A stretch of 23,146 nt of DNA, taken from positions 1 through 23,146 of IMG/VR virus record IMGVR_UViG_3300037852_000027; one strand, written 5' to 3'. The notes beneath the pieces are model-generated. The model ran no database searches. It had not been told where the DNA came from and worked only from the letters and a program-made list of their open reading frames with translations. The position numbers and the translations under genes are program-made. Below, piece after piece: positions 1 through 7,446 of the stretch. The stretch is from a virus. The stretch's first letter is position 1, and the number at the start of each line of letters is the position of its first letter.

Positions 1-42
1 GCCGATGATCCCGCCGACTACGCCCAGGACCATCTGGCCCAT
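1..42 (-). CDS. Tail tip / host-specificity protein, N-terminal fragment
   Basis: Only the first 14 codons lie in the window (MGQMVLGVVGGIIG); the gene continues past base 1. The ATG at 42-40 directly follows the TAA of the NlpC/P60 gene. A short hydrophobic Gly/Val-rich start right after the NlpC/P60 gene is typical of the large tail-tip or central-fibre protein (lambda J-like position) in siphoviruses with a DUF2460-DUF2163-NlpC series. The identification rests on position and this N-terminus, so it is moderate at best. Confidence 0.5.
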   Translation of the reverse strand, partial: MGQMVLGVVGGIIG

Positions 43-465
43 TTACTCGACTCCGGGGAAGCGGTATGCGATCTTGATGCGCCTGAACCACGCATCGTCA
101 ATGCGATGCTCGCAGACCTTCTTGCAGGAAGCGTGCGCGTGAACTACGGCCAGTTCGCCGCCGATCGACGTGACGATGCCCATGTGATGCGGCTCGCGGT
201 CCCAGGTCATCAGGATTACGTCGCCCGGCGCGATCAGCGTCTTGTCGATCCGCGTCATGTGCCGATCGCAGATCGTCTCCATTGTCCTGCGGTGCGGCGT
301 GTGGCCGTAGGGCGGCACGTCAGGCACAATGCCGAACACCTCTCGACCTACGCCGATGACCAGACCGGCGCAATCGCAGGCGACACCCTTCAGGCTGGCC
401 TGATGTTGCCATCTCGTCCCGATCCACGTCCGCGCGCACTCGACCACTTGCGCGCGGGTCGGCAT
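43..465 (-). CDS. NlpC/P60-family tail-tip peptidase
   Basis: This 140-aa protein looks like an NlpC/P60 papain-like hydrolase. Family members cleave peptidoglycan peptides, and in phage tails they help the tip cross the cell wall. The catalytic Cys is C32 in DCAGL, the likely His is H94 in HHMGIV, and H109 in VVHAHA fits the third polar residue. I start it at the ATG at 465, which overlaps the stop of the DUF2163 gene as TGATG; an upstream extension of the open frame is antisense-like noise. It corresponds to the peptidase half of lambda K, without the JAB domain. Its place between DUF2163 and the tip protein is the usual one. Confidence 0.87.
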   Translation of the reverse strand: MPTRAQVVECARTWIGTRWQHQASLKGVACDCAGLVIGVGREVFGIVPDVPPYGHTPHRRTMETICDRHMTRIDKTLIAPGDVILMTWDREPHHMGIVTSIGGELAVVHAHASCKKVCEHRIDDAWFRRIKIAYRFPGVE

Positions 466-1313
466 CAGACCCCCGCCGGCCGGATGATCTTGTCGATGCC
501 GGGCACATCCTTGAAGCCGCCGAAGTTGATCCCGTTGGAGAACTTCGCGACGCAATCGAGCGCAAAGCGCTTCAGGCACCCGGCGGTGATGTTGAACGTA
601 TCGCCGATCACGATGGCGTCGATCATCGGCAGTTGCATCAGCACGGTGCCGCTGGCGAAGCCCTGCACGTCCATCGACACGCCGGCATTGTTGCCTGTAA
701 CCCACTTCATGGTGCCATTGGTGAAATAGCCGGCCGCCTGCGTCAGAGCGGTCGCGGCGAATTCCTGAGTCGAGGCAACCGATGTGACAGCGACGCCGCT
801 GGACGTGTAGGTCGCAAGGTTCACCGTGCAGCGTGAGTCGCCCAGCTTGAAGCGGCATGTCGGCGTGACCAGATCACAGACTACGTTCTGGACCGCTTGG
901 GACAGGCCGCGGATCTCGGCCGAGTACTTGCCAGGCGCCTGGATCTTGACCTGGCCGGTCCAGCCGTACCGCATCTCATAGGTGCCGTTGCCAATGTTGT
1001 TCCGGTTGACCATGAAGATGCGCGTCAGGGCGTAGTCCCACTTGCCCATCGCAACGTCGGACTCAGTGATCGCGGGCGAGTCCAGGAACCCGACGATCTC
1101 CATGTTATCGACGGAGAAGTCCGATTTGCCCTGATTCGCGCTCGGCGCATAGCCGTCGATCGGCGTGTACGTGTGCGCGCCGACGGTCAGCGGCTCGTCG
1201 CAGTCGGTCCACGCGAACACGGTCGAGTCGGTGCGCTGGATCAGCACGCAGGTATTCATGGTGAGCACTTCGGCGGCAATGTCAACCAGCGTGCCGGCGC
1301 TCAGATTCTTCAT
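465..1313 (-). CDS. DUF2163 / phage BR0599-type tail hub protein
   Basis: This 282-aa protein matches the DUF2163 plus C-terminal BR0599 type of baseplate hub protein. The N-terminal part carries the family's VLIQRTDSTVFAWTDCD-like opening and a YTP..GY..S segment. The C-terminal part is cysteine-rich: VVCDLVTPTCRFKLGDSRC, then CLKRFALDC followed by NGINFGGFKDVPG. Such cysteines bind a metal or Fe-S cluster in related tail-tip proteins such as lambda gpL; that is inference here. I prefer the ATG at 1313, which overlaps the stop of the upstream gene as ATGA, over an earlier ATG at 1346. It probably forms the tail hub with the DUF2460 protein. Confidence 0.87.
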   Translation of the reverse strand: MKNLSAGTLVDIAAEVLTMNTCVLIQRTDSTVFAWTDCDEPLTVGAHTYTPIDGYAPSANQGKSDFSVDNMEIVGFLDSPAITESDVAMGKWDYALTRIFMVNRNNIGNGTYEMRYGWTGQVKIQAPGKYSAEIRGLSQAVQNVVCDLVTPTCRFKLGDSRCTVNLATYTSSGVAVTSVASTQEFAATALTQAAGYFTNGTMKWVTGNNAGVSMDVQGFASGTVLMQLPMIDAIVIGDTFNITAGCLKRFALDCVAKFSNGINFGGFKDVPGIDKIIRPAGV

Positions 1314-1933
1314 ACGCGAATCTCGATCAGCGGGATCGATTTCCATTCGAGCAGCAGATCCCCGCCGCTCTGCTTGTCCACGATTTCAATCTTGAGCTCG
1401 TCCGTGTCGAATCGGCATGGCACGTCGAACTGGCCGGTCCAGGTCAGAACGTGCGCGGTAATTGGCGGTGAGCCGAACGTCGCGATGCCCGTCGTGTAAT
1501 CGACGGTAGGAGTTACCGGCGTCCCGTTGTCGAAGAACGCACACGTCCCTGATATCGGCTTGCGGATCGCGCGCTGATCAGTGTGCGAGCCAGCCGTGTA
1601 ATTCTTGTACATCTGGAAGGCGACCGTCACGCTGTCGCCCAGGCCCGTCAGGCCGAGCACTCCCGTACCGCCATCGGTGAAGTCGGCAAAATCCTTGAAC
1701 CGAAAGCCATCCCGCTTGCCGCCGACCGCTCGAAAGAAGGCGACAAGCGCCTGATAGTTCGTCAGCGTGTCGACCACGTTACCCACGTCCCACGAGCCGC
1801 GCGCGAACTGCCACAGGCTCAGCCGCTGCTCGAAGCCGGACGAGACCATCGCGACCTGGGTCGAATAGCCGGGACCGCCGAGCGCGTGAAAGGCGACGGT
1901 CAGCGGAAAGCGGGGCGATTCTAGGAAGGCCAT
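1310..1933 (-). CDS. DUF2460 distal tail protein
   Basis: This 207-aa protein belongs to the DUF2460 family, thought to form the distal tail ring joining the tail tube to the tip hub. Family signatures visible are the N-terminal FP..VAFHALGGPGYST segment, RGSWDVGNVVDT, and FF.A.GGKRDGFRFKDFADF in the middle. The C-terminal half has TWTGQFDVPCRFDTDEL. Its ATG at 1933 overlaps the tape-measure stop (TGATG), and its own stop overlaps the DUF2163 start (ATGA), so the three genes are probably translationally coupled. Confidence 0.92.
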   Translation of the reverse strand: MAFLESPRFPLTVAFHALGGPGYSTQVAMVSSGFEQRLSLWQFARGSWDVGNVVDTLTNYQALVAFFRAVGGKRDGFRFKDFADFTDGGTGVLGLTGLGDSVTVAFQMYKNYTAGSHTDQRAIRKPISGTCAFFDNGTPVTPTVDYTTGIATFGSPPITAHVLTWTGQFDVPCRFDTDELKIEIVDKQSGGDLLLEWKSIPLIEIRV

Positions 1934-4416
1934 CAGTTATTGCGCCGGTGCGCGATGCCTATCTGCCTTGCAGCCAGAGCCCCGACCATCGTCGCCGATT
2001 CACGCGTGATCGGCACGCCGGCCGGCATATGCACGTTGACGGTGGTCGAATTGCCGTACCGTGCGCCCGGGATGATCGTTCCGCTGCTGCCAGGCGCAAA
2101 CAGTTCCGGCCCGCGCTCGCCGACCAGGTACGCGCTGCCCGAGCTCACCGGGCCGCCCGACTGCTTACCGAAGATGCCAGCGACTGACGCCAGCAGCGAC
2201 GCGAAGCCGCTTTGCTGTACCGGGCCGACGCCGCCCGCAGGCTGGTTGCCGCCCTGGAAAAAGCTGCCGATCGCGCCGAACAGTCCTGTGCCAGCGCCTC
2301 CCGATCCGCCGAATATCTGTTTCGCGATGTCCTGGGACGCGATCTTCGAAAGCTCGGTAATGATCCCAGTCGCCATGTTCGCGAAGGCCTGACGGATGCC
2401 CTCGGTGCCCTGTATGACCTTCTGAAACTGATCCGTGAACGCCGTCTCGAATACGTCCTGGAATTTCTGCGCCAGCGGATCGGCCACGGCTTTCAGTTGG
2501 TCCAGTTTCAGGCGAAGCTGATCGGCTGCCAGCTGCGCCTCTTTCGTCCCGGATGCGGCCGCGAGTGCTTCGTACTCGGTGACGAGCTTTTCCAGGTCCG
2601 CGATTTCCTGGCGGCGAGCTTCGCCGAGCTTTTGCAACCCCTCGAGCTGCCCGATCGATCCGGTCTGCTCTTGCAAGGCGATGCGCTGCTCGACGATGCT
2701 CGCCTGACCTTCCAGAATGCTGATGTCACGCTGCTTGGAGGCGATCAGGTCATTGTTCTGCTTGATAGCGGTAATGGCTGATGCCTGCACGTCTCCGGCC
2801 GTCCCCGGTTCGTGACGCGCGATTTGCGTACGCGATAGCGCAGCCTGCGCGTTTGCCGCCGCTTCCAGATTCCCGGTCAGCCTCAAAATCTCGATATTCA
2901 GGCCCTCAATCGAGTCGCGCTGCTTCAGCGCCGCCTGCTGCCCGTCCAGAGCATTGTTGATCAGGGCGAGGCTGGCCGCGCTCGCTGCCTTCGCGCTCTT
3001 GTCCTGAAGCTCGAGCACCTTCTCCTGTGCGGTAATGCGCTCGGCCGCTAGCCTCGCCTCCTCTGGGCCACCCGTAGGCGCCTTCTTCTGAGCGTCGGCC
3101 AACTGCCTGACAAAAAGCTGCGCCGCCGCAATTTCCTTCGCGTAGTTGGCCTGGACCGTCTGCAGGTTGTCCTGAATGGCGCTCGCGCGCTTGGCGAAGT
3201 AATCTTCAAGCGTGATCTGATCCTGACTGTAATAGCGCGTCAGGAATTGCTCGCGCTGCGACAGGATCGCGTTCTCGCTGGCAATGGAGCGGTCCAGATC
3301 CTTGATCGCGGCGTCGCGCGCGGCCTTTTCTTCGGCGCCGAGCGATCCGGTCTTGCCAGACTTGATATCGATGACCGGCTTTACCTTCGGCGCCTGCTTC
3401 CGCGTGACCTGGTCGCTGTAGTCCTCGGCGCCAGCGAGCGCGGTCGCCCGCTGCTGTGCGAGCAGGCCGGCTAGCGCGGCTTTCGCAACGTTGGCCTCCT
3501 TCACCATCTCCTTGAAGCCGGGCCACGCCTGCACGCGCGGATCAGCTATCTGATCCTGCAGCTGCTTCACCTTCTCGCGCGCCGAGTCGATCCGATCCTG
3601 AATCGAGGTGTCGGTGATCGCGGCCCACAGGTTTTGCGATGGGATCGTGATCAGCGTCTGCAGCAGCCCGGCGCCAGCCCTCTGCGCCGCAAGCATGTTC
3701 TCTGACAGTGCCGAGAGCGCCGGCAGGAACTGCTGTACGACGGCGTTCGCATTCTCGTGAAACGTGACGCTCAGCCGGGCAAGATTCTTCTCGAATTCCT
3801 CGGCCTGTTTGGCCTGCTCGGCCGTGACGCGCGACTGAATCTCGCCGCCGTCGGCCAGATCGTGCAGCAGCGGCAGCAGGTTCGCGCCCGATTTGCCCAT
3901 CAGCAACTGGGCTGCGGCGACCTTCTCGGCGCCGTCCTGATATTCGTTCAGACGCTGTGCGACCAGACGGAACGCTTCGTCCGGCTTCAGATTGACGAGG
4001 TCTTTCGTCGACAGTCCAATCGCGGCAAATGCGGCCGAGGTCTTCACGCCACCGTTCGCGGCATCGACCATCGACTTAGACAGCTTCTGCAGCCCCTGCG
4101 CAAGCTGATCGTTATCGGTGTTCGAGAGGCGAGCCGTTGCTGCCAGATTCGCCAGACCTTCGACGGTTGCGCCCGTACGCTGGCTTAGTATCTCCAGGCC
4201 CGCGGCCGCTTCAATTGCTCCAGTGATTGAGTCCTTGAGTAAATTAAAGCTCTCGATCGCGGCCGTAACAATGACTAAGCCCTTGATGTTACGGAAGGCG
4301 TCATCGATGCGCTTGGCGGTGCTCTCGGCCGTCTGCGCGACGACCGCCATATCCGTCGAGAACTTGGCAACATTGGCAGAAATGTCAACGACGAGGGAAC
4401 CGAGCGAGGCAGCCAT
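1933..4416 (-). CDS. Tail tape measure protein
   Basis: This 827-aa protein sets tail length and is loaded with chaperone before tube polymerisation. It starts MAASLGSLVVDISANVAKF, the usual tape-measure N-terminus, followed by long Ala/Gln/Glu/Lys-rich stretches likely to be helical. The segment around residues 30-95 is more hydrophobic. The C-terminus has a Gly-rich stretch, then GGPVSSGSAYLVGERGPELF, the common tape-measure tail motif. A strong Shine-Dalgarno (GGAGG, 7 nt spacing) precedes the ATG at 4416, and the TAG of the preceding small gene directly abuts it. At about 0.15 nm per residue the tail would be near 120 nm. Confidence 0.94.
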   Translation of the reverse strand: MAASLGSLVVDISANVAKFSTDMAVVAQTAESTAKRIDDAFRNIKGLVIVTAAIESFNLLKDSITGAIEAAAGLEILSQRTGATVEGLANLAATARLSNTDNDQLAQGLQKLSKSMVDAANGGVKTSAAFAAIGLSTKDLVNLKPDEAFRLVAQRLNEYQDGAEKVAAAQLLMGKSGANLLPLLHDLADGGEIQSRVTAEQAKQAEEFEKNLARLSVTFHENANAVVQQFLPALSALSENMLAAQRAGAGLLQTLITIPSQNLWAAITDTSIQDRIDSAREKVKQLQDQIADPRVQAWPGFKEMVKEANVAKAALAGLLAQQRATALAGAEDYSDQVTRKQAPKVKPVIDIKSGKTGSLGAEEKAARDAAIKDLDRSIASENAILSQREQFLTRYYSQDQITLEDYFAKRASAIQDNLQTVQANYAKEIAAAQLFVRQLADAQKKAPTGGPEEARLAAERITAQEKVLELQDKSAKAASAASLALINNALDGQQAALKQRDSIEGLNIEILRLTGNLEAAANAQAALSRTQIARHEPGTAGDVQASAITAIKQNNDLIASKQRDISILEGQASIVEQRIALQEQTGSIGQLEGLQKLGEARRQEIADLEKLVTEYEALAAASGTKEAQLAADQLRLKLDQLKAVADPLAQKFQDVFETAFTDQFQKVIQGTEGIRQAFANMATGIITELSKIASQDIAKQIFGGSGGAGTGLFGAIGSFFQGGNQPAGGVGPVQQSGFASLLASVAGIFGKQSGGPVSSGSAYLVGERGPELFAPGSSGTIIPGARYGNSTTVNVHMPAGVPITRESATMVGALAARQIGIAHRRNN

Positions 4417-4602
4417 CTAGCGCCTCCTGAACCACGCGGTTAAACGGTCAAGCCACGAAAATGTGATGTCCCCGCAATAAGCCGTATGTCCTGTCGCCAC
4501 GATCGCCGCTTGCTTCACCTCCTGCTCCATCTGCTCCGCTGGCGCAGGCGCTCTTACCGGAATGGGCGGCGCGGTAGGAACGAGGCCGCCGAGATTGTCC
4601 AT
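4417..4602 (-). CDS. Small protein between tail chaperone and tape measure
   Basis: This 61-aa protein is not recognised. The N-terminal half is Pro/Ala-rich (VPTAPPIPVRAPAPAEQ) and the C-terminal half ends GDITFSWLDRLTAWFRRR, an amphipathic basic end. There is no clear signal peptide or membrane segment. Its ATG overlaps the stop of the T frame (TGATG at 4604-4600), and its TAG touches the tape-measure start codon, so it is an integral member of the tail operon. Its place between chaperone and tape measure suggests a role in tail assembly, but that is only position. Confidence 0.65.
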   Translation of the reverse strand: MDNLGGLVPTAPPIPVRAPAPAEQMEQEVKQAAIVATGHTAYCGDITFSWLDRLTAWFRRR

Positions 4603-5302
4603 CAGGCGTCCTTCACTCCGAATACCGACCGCTTAATCAGCCTGGCCTGCTCTTCCGGATCGTCGAGCAGAATGCCGTCGTCACGCTGACGCTTGTCCTC
4701 GAACAGCATGTAGTCGGACGGACGGCGCTGCTCCCTTGGCGGGGCGAACGAATGGTTAGCGGTGACCGCCGCAATGATCCCGGTCCGAAGGTCAGCGCGC
4801 TGCTCGCCGAACGGATCTATAGCGTCGAACGCCATCCATTCGGTGAACTCGGCGCTGCTGATGCGCGCCAGCAAGTCGCCCACCGTCATCCCCAGCGCTA
4901 GGGCGAGACGGAAGGCGAAGCGCCGTTCAGGCCGGGCGCGGAGTTTTTTATCGCATCTGCTACGTTCTCGGGAGCCAGACCGTTCATGCGCTGCGCCACC
5001 ACGAACAAGCGCTCTATCGCGGCAGCGGACTTTTTCGCTAGATCGTCGATCTCGTCTGGCCCGAACAGTGGCCGACCCTGCTCATCGACCGCGCACATGG
5101 CGACCAGCTTCGAGCGCATGTTGGTTAGGTTCGCCTCGTGCCGGCCATCGGCGCGCACGGTCGTAAGCGAATTCTCGAATCGATCGCGGTCCGCTCCGGA
5201 CATCGCCCGAATAATCACCCCGCCTTGCCACTCGGGCACCTCGACGGTTTCGGTCTCGATGTCCTGCGCCGCGACGATGTCCTGTCGCGTCAGGATTCGC
5301 AT
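4602..5302 (-). CDS. Tail assembly chaperone GT fusion made by -1 frameshift
   Basis: Reading G from 5302 and slipping -1 at A AAA AAC (4949-4943) gives G residues 1-120 joined to 113 further residues, 233 aa in all, ending at 4602. After the slip the frame reads LRARPERRFAFRLALALG and then MTVGDLLARISS with EFTEWMAFDAIDPFGEQRADL, the normal T-type sequence. The open T frame and its conserved residues extend well upstream of the ATG at 4889, so that ATG is probably not a separate gene start. In lambda, G and GT bind the tape measure and recruit tail tube subunits. The arrangement G, GT, tape measure is conserved; the product itself is inferred. Confidence 0.82.
4898..5302 (-). CDS. Tail assembly chaperone (G-like)
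   Basis: This 134-aa protein is the unshifted chaperone. It shows the typical VEVPEWQGGVIIRAMSGADR opening, an FENS..T helix, and A.IERLFVVAQRMNGL near the C-terminus. The final 14 residues after the slippery codons (Ser/Pro/Gly-rich) are unique to this form. It should be made in excess over the GT form, as in other long-tailed phages. The ATG at 5302 lies 3 nt after the tail tube gene's stop, so tube and chaperone are co-expressed. Identification rests on sequence pattern, position, and the frameshift architecture. Confidence 0.85.
   Translation of the reverse strand: MRILTRQDIVAAQDIETETVEVPEWQGGVIIRAMSGADRDRFENSLTTVRADGRHEANLTNMRSKLVAMCAVDEQGRPLFGPDEIDDLAKKSAAAIERLFVVAQRMNGLAPENVADAIKNSAPGLNGASPSVSP
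4943..4949 (-). promoter_or_regulatory. Programmed -1 ribosomal frameshift site A AAA AAC
   Basis: In the G frame the codons are ATA AAA AAC, so the heptamer is exactly X XXY YYZ in phase at codons 118-120. Slipping back one base opens the T frame. Just downstream, GCGCC and GGCGC could pair (5 bp, 10-nt loop) starting 3 nt after the heptamer. A competing short GGCG/CGCC hairpin follows. Either could stimulate pausing; neither is proven. Confidence 0.85.
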
Positions 5303-5305
5303 GGT

Positions 5306-5956
5306 CTACGCCCAGGTGACCGTGCCGGTGATCCGACAGTCGATGCTGCGTCGCGCTATCGCATCGATGCCACCCGTGAGCGAGAACTTCTTGATAAACG
5401 CGTTGAACGACGCGGTCGGAGTCGTGCCGGACGGAAGGATCACCTTCATGCCGACGACCGTGCCAGCGGTGTAGTGCGACAGCACCGCCGCCTGCCCAGC
5501 ATCCCCGTTGTCGTGGTCGGCTTCGAATGTGAACTGGCCAAAATCCACCAAGCCGAGTGCGATCTCCTTGGCGCTGCTGGCGAGATTGGTCTTGTCCAGC
5601 TCCGTCGCGGATCCATCCAGCCCGGTGAAGGTGCGCGCGTTGCCGACCGTCGTATAGGAGGTCGCGGTCGCGTGTGCCGTGCCGGTCGTGATGGTCAGGC
5701 CGGTTGTGTCGATGGCGACCGCGTAGGTGTTCGTGGTCTTATAGATCACCGTTGCGGTCTTGCCGTTCAGGTGCGAGGCATCCGCCCCAGAGAAGTTCGA
5801 ATCGAACGTGATCGCGTCGCCGTTATTGAAGCCGTGCGCGGTCGATGCGATCACGGTCGGGTTTCCAACTGTGACGCCGGTCACGGCAACAGCACTACCG
5901 GTACCGGTTGCAATCTGAATCTGCGTGCCTTGTGCGCTGATTGCGGTGCTGGTCAT
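5306..5956 (-). CDS. Major tail tube protein with inserted FCCH/Ig-like domain
   Basis: This 216-aa protein lies just upstream of the tail chaperones, where the tube subunit belongs. The flanking parts look like a tube protein: TQIQIATGTG at the start, then LDKTNLASSAKEIALGLVDF and FEADHDNGD..Q in the middle, and F.AFIKKFSLTGGIDAI toward the end. Residues about 27-98 (VIASTAHGFNNGDAITFD, LNGK, NTYAV) match the small HGF..GD-type module often inserted in phage structural proteins and annotated as FCCH-like. It probably projects from the tube surface. A Shine-Dalgarno GGGGA lies upstream, after three 10-bp repeats. Confidence 0.87.
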   Translation of the reverse strand: MTSTAISAQGTQIQIATGTGSAVAVTGVTVGNPTVIASTAHGFNNGDAITFDSNFSGADASHLNGKTATVIYKTTNTYAVAIDTTGLTITTGTAHATATSYTTVGNARTFTGLDGSATELDKTNLASSAKEIALGLVDFGQFTFEADHDNGDAGQAAVLSHYTAGTVVGMKVILPSGTTPTASFNAFIKKFSLTGGIDAIARRSIDCRITGTVTWA

Positions 5957-5972
5957 TTCAACTTCCCCTTTC

Positions 5973-6002
5973 TGGTAGAGCGTGGTCTAGCGTGGTATAG
6001 CC
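5973..6002. repeat. Three tandem 10-bp repeats before the tail tube gene
   Basis: On the plus strand the units read TGGTAGAGCG, TGGTCTAGCG and TGGTATAGCC, consensus TGGTNNAGCG. They fill the short gap between the stop of the 86-aa gene and the Shine-Dalgarno of the tail tube gene. They could be slippage products or a small binding site; no function is known. Confidence 0.7.
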
Positions 6003-6263
6003 TCAAAAGAAGTCCTGCCGTGTGATCGCGCGCCGAATGCACATCATGCCGATCTGCAGATGCGTGCGGCCGATGGTGAGCCAGCCAGCGTCAACCGCGT
6101 CGCCGTCCGCGCCGTGCTCTTGAACGAACCTGAGCAAGTGCCGCATATTGTTTTCCGCCGTCTGGCAGTGGGCCAGCTTTTCTGCCTGGTCGACGCTCAG
6201 CTGCTTGCGCTTCGCCTCGACCGCGAGCGAGGCCGGCGCGCCGTGGGTGTCTGCGCTGCTCAT
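6003..6263 (-). CDS. Acb2/Tad1-hairpin-like small protein, candidate anti-CBASS sponge
   Basis: This 86-aa protein has two probable helices (about 20-50 and 60-84) after a polar N-terminus. The second, GWLTIGRTHLQIGMMCIRRA, resembles the C-terminal helix of the Acb2/Tad1 hairpin family (W..I.RT.LQ.GFM...RA). Acb2 proteins are small phage sponges that bind cyclic nucleotides and block CBASS and related immunity. The first helix lacks the lysine/tyrosine-rich opening I associate with characterised Acb2, so assignment to the family is tentative and activity unknown. It lies between the DUF3168 and tail tube genes, with a Shine-Dalgarno GGAAGG. It could instead be a tail or unknown protein sharing the hairpin fold. 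Confidence 0.45.
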   Translation of the reverse strand: MSSADTHGAPASLAVEAKRKQLSVDQAEKLAHCQTAENNMRHLLRFVQEHGADGDAVDAGWLTIGRTHLQIGMMCIRRAITRQDFF

Positions 6264-6272
6264 CCTGCCTTC

Positions 6273-6629
6273 CTAGTCATAGTGCCAAATAGAGTAGTCC
6301 ATCATCACGCGATGCAGCCGCGTGTCCGATTCGTAAAAATCCTGTTCGCCCTGGCTGATGTTCTGGACGTTCCATCCAAGCATTGCCGATCGGACGGACG
6401 CAGCGGTCGCCTGCACGCTCGCATACGACTGCGACCAAACGTCGATCTGGATGCGCGAGTTATTGATCGGCGGGTTCCCGTTGCCGGCCAGGATATTCTC
6501 GACCTGCGAAATCAGTCGCTGATAGACGATGTACGGCAGCGCGCTGCCCTGCATTGCGATGTTCGGGTAGACCGGCACCGCCGGCAGCGCCGTCGTCAGC
6601 ATCGATTTCAGGTCTTCCTGAATCATCAT
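6273..6629 (-). CDS. Tail terminator / completion protein (DUF3168)
   Basis: This 118-aa protein fits DUF3168, related to the lambda gpU-type tail terminators that cap the tube and dock it to the head. Signatures are the short N-terminal helix with LKSMLTTALPAVPVYPNIA, LPYIVYQRL, INNSRIQIDVWSQSYA in the middle, and a C-terminal LHRVMMDYSIWHYD strand. Its ATG at 6629 overlaps the stop of the gp10-like gene (ATGA). Gene order gp10-like, DUF3168, tail tube is standard. Confidence 0.88.
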   Translation of the reverse strand: MMIQEDLKSMLTTALPAVPVYPNIAMQGSALPYIVYQRLISQVENILAGNGNPPINNSRIQIDVWSQSYASVQATAASVRSAMLGWNVQNISQGEQDFYESDTRLHRVMMDYSIWHYD

Positions 6630-7108
6630 CCAGCCTTGTCGAGTTCCCGCGGAATCCGCTCAGCCATATAGGCACGCATTGCCTCGATCGCTGCATCTTT
6701 TTTCGCCTCGAACGCCGGCCGAACGAACGGGCGCGCGTCCATCTTGGAGGTTCCGAACTCGACAAAGCGCCCGTAGAACGCGTCCAGGTTCACGATACTC
6801 TTGCCGCGCTTGACCGCCTGCTGCTTCTTGCCCTGCCGCACTCCGACGTAAAAGGTCTGCCGAATCGCGCTCGAAAGCTCCGCGATCTGCTTCTGATATA
6901 CGGCTTTCTTCAGCGTGCCTGGCGGCGGATGACCCGCGGCGACGGATCCTGTGTAAAGCGGCGCGCGCGATACGACCTCTTTGCGGATGACCGTCGCGCC
7001 AGCGTTCACCGCGCCGCGCAGCACATTACGGCCCACCCGCCCAGGCAGCTGTGCTAACTGCCGCTTGAATTCCTCGAAGCCGACAAGCGAGGTCGTTATC
7101 TCACTCAA
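6626..7108 (-). CDS. HK97 gp10-like tail-completion protein
   Basis: This 160-aa protein matches the HK97 gp10 family, which sits at the head-tail interface. The family pattern includes VGFEEFKRQLAQLPGRVGRNVLR, AGATVIRKEV..RAP.YTG, an HPPPGTLKKAV segment, and VEFGTSKMDARPFVRPAFE near the end. The start at 7108 is TTG; it is supported by a good Shine-Dalgarno (GAGGGG, 7 nt spacing) located in the end of the preceding gene, with an 8-nt overlap. The strength of this start is the only uncertainty. Confidence 0.9.
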   Translation of the reverse strand: MSEITTSLVGFEEFKRQLAQLPGRVGRNVLRGAVNAGATVIRKEVVSRAPLYTGSVAAGHPPPGTLKKAVYQKQIAELSSAIRQTFYVGVRQGKKQQAVKRGKSIVNLDAFYGRFVEFGTSKMDARPFVRPAFEAKKDAAIEAMRAYMAERIPRELDKAG

Positions 7109-7442
7109 TGTTCATCCCCTCGCCGGCCATGAGCGTGATTTCCTGGTTGCGCTCATCGACGTTCATGCTCGCGTGTATATTGAAAAGCCGCGTCCCGAAA
7201 CGCACGCGGTAAGCCGCCATTACGCGCGGATCGGCGAAGGCGGACTGATAGCGGATGTTGATCTGATGCGAGATATCGACGTTGATCGCCTGCGCGGCTT
7301 CCTTCTCGCGGCCCGTAAGCGGCTGTATATCGGCATAGACCGTCTTGACCGTCGACCACGTCTCGGGCAGGCCACCGAAGCTATCCTGCGTCACCGAGCG
7401 CTGCTCGATCACGATCTGATGGCGAAGGTTGCCGGCGCGCAT
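7101..7442 (-). CDS. Head closure / stopper protein (SPP1 gp16-like)
   Basis: This 113-aa protein fits the phage head-tail joining family. It starts MRAGNLRHQIVIEQRS and contains GGLPETWSTV.TVYADIQPL, then REKEAAQAINVDISHQI and a late VRFGTRLFNIHASMNVDERNQE. The family is a small beta barrel that seals the capsid below the connector once DNA is packaged. It follows the connector gene by 4 nt and overlaps the gp10-like gene, in the usual order. Confidence 0.9.
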   Translation of the reverse strand: MRAGNLRHQIVIEQRSVTQDSFGGLPETWSTVKTVYADIQPLTGREKEAAQAINVDISHQINIRYQSAFADPRVMAAYRVRFGTRLFNIHASMNVDERNQEITLMAGEGMNIE

Positions 7443-7446
7443 GGCG

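Noticed and set aside
4602-4889. Separate T-like gene starting at the ATG at 4889
   Set aside because: Conserved T sequence continues upstream of this ATG to an exact slippery site in G, so the frame is best read as the end of the GT fusion.
5138-6025. 295-aa plus-strand open frame over the tail tube gene
   Set aside because: Its composition is Arg/Gly/His-rich, typical of antisense frames in GC-rich DNA, and the tail tube gene on the other strand is well supported.
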